Of a stretch of 6,487 nt of DNA, positions 5,052 to 6,487 are shown one piece after another. A program made the translations under genes and the position numbers. Source of the stretch: Pseudomonadota bacterium (GTDB lineage Bacteria; Pseudomonadota; Alphaproteobacteria; HIMB59; GCA-002718135); contig JAQBWI010000063.1 in assembly GCA_027625355.1 (NCBI GenBank), positions 1-6,487 of the forward strand, in the 5' to 3' direction. Under the pieces are notes generated by a model, which was given only the letters and a program-made list of their open reading frames with translations, searched no databases and had not been told where the DNA came from. Every line of letters begins with the position of its first letter. The stretch's first letter is position 1.

Positions 5052-6487
5052 CTATAGTGTTGGATCTATTATCCAAGGATTAAATTCATCATCACCATAG
5101 CCATTAATTTCACTTTTTGATTTTTCTCCAGAGGCAACTGCAATTATTTTATTAAAAATTTCTTCTCCAATTTCTTCTATTGTTTTTTCATTATCCATTA
5201 TAGTTCCTGCATTAATATCCATATCTTCTTCAAGCTTATTATACATATTCGTATTTGTTGCTATTTTAATACTTGGGGCAGGTTTAAATCCAAAACAAGA
5301 CCCTCTTCCTGTAGTAAAACAAATGATATTTGCTCCTGATGCGACTTGACCAGTAACGGATACTGGATCATATCCGGGGCTATTCATAAAGTTGAAACCT
5401 TTTGTCCTTATGGGCTCAGCATAATCTAGCACATCTACCATAGGTGAATTACCACTTTTAGCTACTGCTCCAAGCGATTTTTCTAAAATTGTAGTCAAGC
5501 CTCCTCTTTTATTTCCTGGAGATGGGTTGTTGTCTAAGGTGCTATGATTTTTAGTAAGGTGTTCTTTCCACCACTCAATTTGTTTTTCAATTTTTTTAAT
5601 ATTTGTTTTATTAGTAGATCTCTCGAATAATAAATGTTCAGCTCCATAAATCTCAGTTGTTTCTGATAGGATGGACGAACCTCCATGATCTACAATCATA
5701 TCAGATGCAATCCCTAGCGCTGGATTTGCTGTAATACCAGAATAAGAGTCAGATCCTCCACATTGCAAGGCTACATTAAGTTCTGATATTGGCAACTCCG
5801 TTCTTTTAATATTATTGATAAACTCAAGTTCGTTAATTATTTTACTGCTTACTTTATTTATAATTTCTTTTGTTCCACCTTCGTCTTGAATGTTCAAATA
5901 CTCAATGTTTTTATCTAGTTGATTTTTATTGTATAGAGAAATCTGCGCACACTCACATCCTAAACCAACAACATACACTTTCCCAAAATTTGGATGAACT
6001 TTAAACCCTTCGATAGTTCTATTAAAGGTGCTCATCCCATACCCTGTAGTGTTCATTCCACAACCAGAGGAGTGTTTTAAGCAAACGGCACCATCAATAT
6101 TAATGAAATTTTTTTTTGATAAGTATGAATTAATATTATCAGCAATTTTTTTAACAACTGTTGCTGAACAATTTACAGTACTTATCAGGCCAATGTAATT
6201 TCTAGTTCCTGAAGAGCCATTAACTCTTTTATAACCCTTAAAAAATTTCTCTTGAGTATTTTTCTTTTCTTTTTGTATGGAAAACTCATTACGATATTTT
6301 CTATTAAATTCCGAAAACTTTAAGTTATGCGAGTGAACATGCTTTCCTTTGTCAATTTCATATTGAGCAATTCCAATGATTTGACCATATCTATAAACAT
6401 ATTCGCCTGTATTAATTTTTTTTAGTGCTATTTTATGGCCATAAGGGATTCTGTCTTTTGATTTAAAATTTAAGTTAGTGTCTACAT
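5052..6487 (-). CDS. uxaA: UxaA/GarD-family sugar-acid dehydratase (altronate dehydratase type), 5'-truncated by window edge
   Basis: Altronate dehydratase-type lyase, which removes water from a hexonate (or hexarate in the GarD branch) to give a 2-keto-3-deoxy acid in cytoplasmic sugar-acid catabolism. 477 codons are visible, numbered from the first complete codon at 6485. Residues 1-60 are the SAF domain (IPYGHKIALKKI, YRYGQIIGIA, GKHVHSHNL). A charged linker leads to the catalytic region: GYKRVNGSSGTRNYIG, STVNCSATV, HSSGCGM (138-144), HPNF, VVGLGCE (172-178), LQCGGSDSYSGITANPALG, SETTEIYGAEHLLF, DNNPSPGNKRGGLTTILEK, GYDPVSVTGQVASGA, FTTGRGS and KPAPSIKIATN, ending in EFNPWIIDPTL. These fit full-length single-chain UxaA (about 495 aa), so only some 20 N-terminal residues are missing. 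The Met at 6056 lies inside the GCGM motif and is not a start. The gene converges on the alcohol dehydrogenase with a 13-base gap, and its promoter lies off-window. Altronate is the best guess; galactarate or another hydroxy acid is possible. It is not the split SuyA/SuyB sulfolactate lyase, because both parts are fused. Confidence 0.92.
   Translation of the reverse strand, partial: VDTNLNFKSKDRIPYGHKIALKKINTGEYVYRYGQIIGIAQYEIDKGKHVHSHNLKFSEFNRKYRNEFSIQKEKKNTQEKFFKGYKRVNGSSGTRNYIGLISTVNCSATVVKKIADNINSYLSKKNFINIDGAVCLKHSSGCGMNTTGYGMSTFNRTIEGFKVHPNFGKVYVVGLGCECAQISLYNKNQLDKNIEYLNIQDEGGTKEIINKVSSKIINELEFINNIKRTELPISELNVALQCGGSDSYSGITANPALGIASDMIVDHGGSSILSETTEIYGAEHLLFERSTNKTNIKKIEKQIEWWKEHLTKNHSTLDNNPSPGNKRGGLTTILEKSLGAVAKSGNSPMVDVLDYAEPIRTKGFNFMNSPGYDPVSVTGQVASGANIICFTTGRGSCFGFKPAPSIKIATNTNMYNKLEEDMDINAGTIMDNEKTIEEIGEEIFNKIIAVASGEKSKSEINGYGDDEFNPWIIDPTL

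Noticed and set aside
5060..5076. TTGGAT-CTATT-ATCCAA hairpin just past the alcohol dehydrogenase stop, as a terminator
   Set aside because: The 6-bp stem has only two G-C pairs, sits inside the dehydratase coding end (codons for PWIID), and has no T-run on the plus strand. It might add weakly to termination but is not enough for a feature call.
1..6487. Search for a novel defence, mobile, CRISPR, retron or structured-RNA system
   Set aside because: All but about 110 bases are occupied by five recognisable metabolic or transport genes; there are no direct-repeat arrays, no transposase, integrase or reverse transcriptase motifs, and no long spacer able to hold a structured RNA.

Overview
The window is very AT-rich, tightly packed bacterial DNA. 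It holds five protein-coding genes, with gaps of 12, 82, 4 and 13 bases between them. No RNA genes, mobile elements, CRISPR arrays or long repeats are visible. All five genes read through under the standard bacterial code; four stop with TAA and one with TAG. The low G+C, the Lys/Asn/Ile-rich proteins and the short spacers suggest a streamlined, probably marine, alphaproteobacterium of the SAR11 or HIMB59 kind. That placement is inferred from composition and gene content and not from a marker gene.

Layout from left to right: (1) the 3' part of a periplasmic polyamine-type (PotD-like) ABC transporter binding protein, plus strand, cut by the left edge; (2) an aldehyde dehydrogenase on the minus strand, convergent with it; (3) an 82-base divergent control region; (4) a second, different aldehyde dehydrogenase on the plus strand, followed after 4 bases by (5) an iron-type alcohol dehydrogenase; (6) a UxaA/GarD-family sugar-acid dehydratase on the minus strand, convergent with the alcohol dehydrogenase and cut by the right edge.

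The ALDH and Fe-ADH pair looks like a two-step unit that turns an alcohol into an aldehyde and then an acid. The UxaA-family enzyme would dehydrate a hexonate or hexarate to a 2-keto-3-deoxy acid. The binding protein would bring in a polyamine or similar small organic solute. Together this is an accessory carbon (and possibly nitrogen) catabolism region. Whether the genes form one pathway cannot be decided here, because they sit in at least three transcription units.

Two points matter for anyone reusing this annotation. Both edge genes are longer than their first visible Met suggests: the dehydratase frame stays open for another 143 codons to the right edge, and the binding-protein frame for 18 codons to the left edge. 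I found no evidence for a novel defence, mobile or RNA-based system. The most interesting unexplained structure is a pair of small inverted repeats in the divergent intergenic region, one of which overlaps the start codon of the second aldehyde dehydrogenase.
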